Source: an uncultured Bacilli bacterium (lineage in GTDB: Bacteria > Bacillota_I > Bacilli_A > RF39 > UBA660). Taken from it: DNA of 13,382 bases. The translations under genes and the position numbers were made by a program. The stretch is from assembly GCA_947624855.1 (NCBI GenBank), contig CANQMC010000028.1, positions 1 to 13,382 on the forward strand, given 5' to 3'. Shown piece after piece: positions 12,013 to 13,382 of the stretch; within the stretch, counting starts at the first letter, position 1, and every line of letters begins with the position of its first letter. The notes beneath the pieces are model-generated. The model was not told where the DNA came from. It ran no database searches and saw only the letters and a list, made by a program, of their open reading frames with translations.

Positions 12013-13382
12013 ATGTTTGTTAAGAAAAATAAATCTCATAAAGGTATCTTACTTACTTATACCATTGGTTACAGAGAAAATGGTAAAGTTAAGCATAAAA
12101 ATATTAAAACTTTAGGTTATTTAGATGATTTAAGAAAAGAATTTGATGACCCGATTGCTCATTTTAAAGAAGAAGCAAAGAAAATGTCTAATAACTTATT
12201 AAATGAATATACTATTAAAGATTTACAAACTCAAAAAATTGAAAATAATATTAAACCTAAAAATTTAGGTTATTGTATAGTTAAAAGAGTTTATAAAGAA
12301 CTTGGTATCAAAGAACTTTTAGATAATTATCAAAAGAATTTAAAAATAGATTATAACTTAAATGATATACTTTCATTATTAGTGTTTATGCGCATCATTT
12401 CTCCAGGTTCTAAGAAAAGAGCTTACGAAGAAAAAGAAACCCTTTTTGAAAATTATAATTTTTCTTTAGATGATATATATCGAAGTTTAACAAATCTTAA
12501 TCCTCTTAAAGAATATATAGAAAAAACTATTTGGGACAATACGAAAGATAAATACAATCGAGATACTTCTAACTGTTATTATGATTGTACTAATTATTAT
12601 TTTGAAATTGAATATAATGATGAAGATATATTTGAATATGATAAAGATGGCAATGTTAAAATTGATAAAGATGGTATCCCTGTAATAAAGCAAAAAGGAA
12701 TAAGAAAAAAAGGACCCGAAAAAAATAAAAGACCTGACCCAATTGTTGAAATGGGACTTTTAATGGATTCATCTAAAATTCCATTGGCTTATGATTTATT
12801 TCCAGGAAATGAATCAGAAAAGAATTCCCTTATACCAATTTTAAATAGAACTAAAAGAAATTTTGAGTTAGGAAGAACTATTGTAGTTGCAGATCGTGGT
12901 TTAAATACTTCTGATAATGTAATCCAAATTGCTGGTTTAACTCTTGAACAATCTTTAAAAAAGAATGGTTATGTATATGGTCAATCTGTAAGAGGAGCTG
13001 ATGAAGAATTTAAAAATTGGGTATTAAAACAAGATGATTATATAATTGATAAAATTAAAGATGACAATGGCAAAGAAATTACTTTTAAACATAAATCCAG
13101 AATTTATCCTAAAAAGATGTATGTTACTAGAAATGATAAAGGGAAAACTAAAAGTGGATATGATAAAAAAGAGTATGTTTTAGTTGACCAAAAACAAATG
13201 GTTTATTATTCTCAAAAATATGCAGATAAGCAAAGAAGAGACAGAGAAATGATTATTGTTAAGGCAAAAGATTTAATATCTCATCCTGAAAAATATTCTA
13301 AAGCAACTGCTTATGGTGTTGCTGGTTATGTAAATAATTTAAAATTTGTTAAATCTACCGGAGAAATTGCTGATGCGAATAA
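12013..13382 (+). CDS. IS1634-family transposase, 3' end beyond window
   Basis: From ATG 12013 the frame stays open for 456 codons to the window end. It has the features of IS1634-type DDE transposases: an N-terminal LLTYTIGYRENGKVKHK and IKTLGYLDDL region, CYYDCTNYYFEIE with the first catalytic Asp (D191), KKGPEKNKRPDPIVEMGLLMD, PLAYDLFPGNESEK, and VVADRGLN with the second Asp (D294). An acidic, Asp/Gly/Lys-rich insert lies at about 202-226. The third catalytic residue (Glu) should lie past the window. No frameshift or stop is present, so it may be active. The enzyme cuts and moves its own element. The assignment is secure at family level. Confidence 0.88.
   Translation, partial: MFVKKNKSHKGILLTYTIGYRENGKVKHKNIKTLGYLDDLRKEFDDPIAHFKEEAKKMSNNLLNEYTIKDLQTQKIENNIKPKNLGYCIVKRVYKELGIKELLDNYQKNLKIDYNLNDILSLLVFMRIISPGSKKRAYEEKETLFENYNFSLDDIYRSLTNLNPLKEYIEKTIWDNTKDKYNRDTSNCYYDCTNYYFEIEYNDEDIFEYDKDGNVKIDKDGIPVIKQKGIRKKGPEKNKRPDPIVEMGLLMDSSKIPLAYDLFPGNESEKNSLIPILNRTKRNFELGRTIVVADRGLNTSDNVIQIAGLTLEQSLKKNGYVYGQSVRGADEEFKNWVLKQDDYIIDKIKDDNGKEITFKHKSRIYPKKMYVTRNDKGKTKSGYDKKEYVLVDQKQMVYYSQKYADKQRRDREMIIVKAKDLISHPEKYSKATAYGVAGYVNNLKFVKSTGEIADAN

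Larger units (their letters stand above)
11828..13382 (+). mobile_element. IS1634-family (IS4-group) insertion sequence, right side outside window
   Basis: The element is defined by the transposase gene at 12013 and the paired end-like repeats upstream. The left boundary is either 11828 or 11870. The right end and target duplication are beyond the window. It sits upstream of the ParB-like gene, whose promoter it leaves intact, and the transposase frame is undamaged as far as it can be read. Confidence 0.6.

Noticed and set aside
1..13382. Reverse transcriptase or Avd gene for the DGR
   Set aside because: I looked for a YxDD-type RT and a short helical Avd-like gene; every substantial gene here is accounted for by another family or lacks such motifs.

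Overview
The window is about three-quarters A+T. Its genes use A/T-ending codons, Gram-positive style Shine-Dalgarno sites and promoters close to TTGACA/TATAAT. Every complete gene I read ends in TAA, and Trp is written TGG. Together with a desulfoferrodoxin-type superoxide reductase and many small surface proteins, this suggests an anaerobic, low-GC Firmicutes/Mollicutes-like bacterium, probably gut-associated. The lineage is inference; no marker gene here fixes it.

Layout. The left edge holds the first 15 codons of an IS30-type transposase on the minus strand. A gene-poor stretch follows, containing a 103-bp, Asn-codon-rich, relatively GC-rich segment (238-340). Next come a LigD-like phosphoesterase-polymerase without a ligase domain, tRNA-His, and a PD-(D/E)XK nuclease fused to a DUF2075/Schlafen-type helicase, preceded by a leader terminator. 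A minus-strand run follows: a GCTD-repeat surface protein, a solo ClpB-D1-like AAA+ ATPase, a superoxide reductase and a membrane-anchored protein. A 102-aa membrane protein on the plus strand converges on a 470-aa surface protein (7525-8937). The right part holds a tandem-HTH XRE regulator, a TetR regulator, a ParB/Noc-like protein with a long acidic linker, and a right-edge IS1634-type element cut by the window.

Main discovery. The segment at 238-340 (plus strand) matches codons 412-447 of the 470-aa surface protein (7598-7703, minus strand), and similarity stops sharply at both ends. Of 21 substitutions, 14 fall on the 32 adenines of the first copy and 7 on its 71 other bases; in the first 70 bases, 8 of 9 are at adenines. 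Both copies end in the same GC-rich GGTGTGCGCCC. This is the signature of a diversity-generating retroelement (DGR): 238-340 is a template repeat (TR) and 7598-7703 a variable repeat (VR) in a ligand-binding-like C-terminal domain. No reverse transcriptase or Avd gene lies in the window, so the machinery would have to act in trans. A one-codon indel and clustered non-adenine differences imply this TR is a sibling or decayed relative of the true parent.

How the parts may work together. The surface protein has a consensus promoter whose -10 sits in a palindrome beside a divergent XRE regulator, so its expression may be switched. The other genes (end joining, nuclease-helicase, AAA+, superoxide reductase, segregation) look independent, most with their own promoter or terminator.
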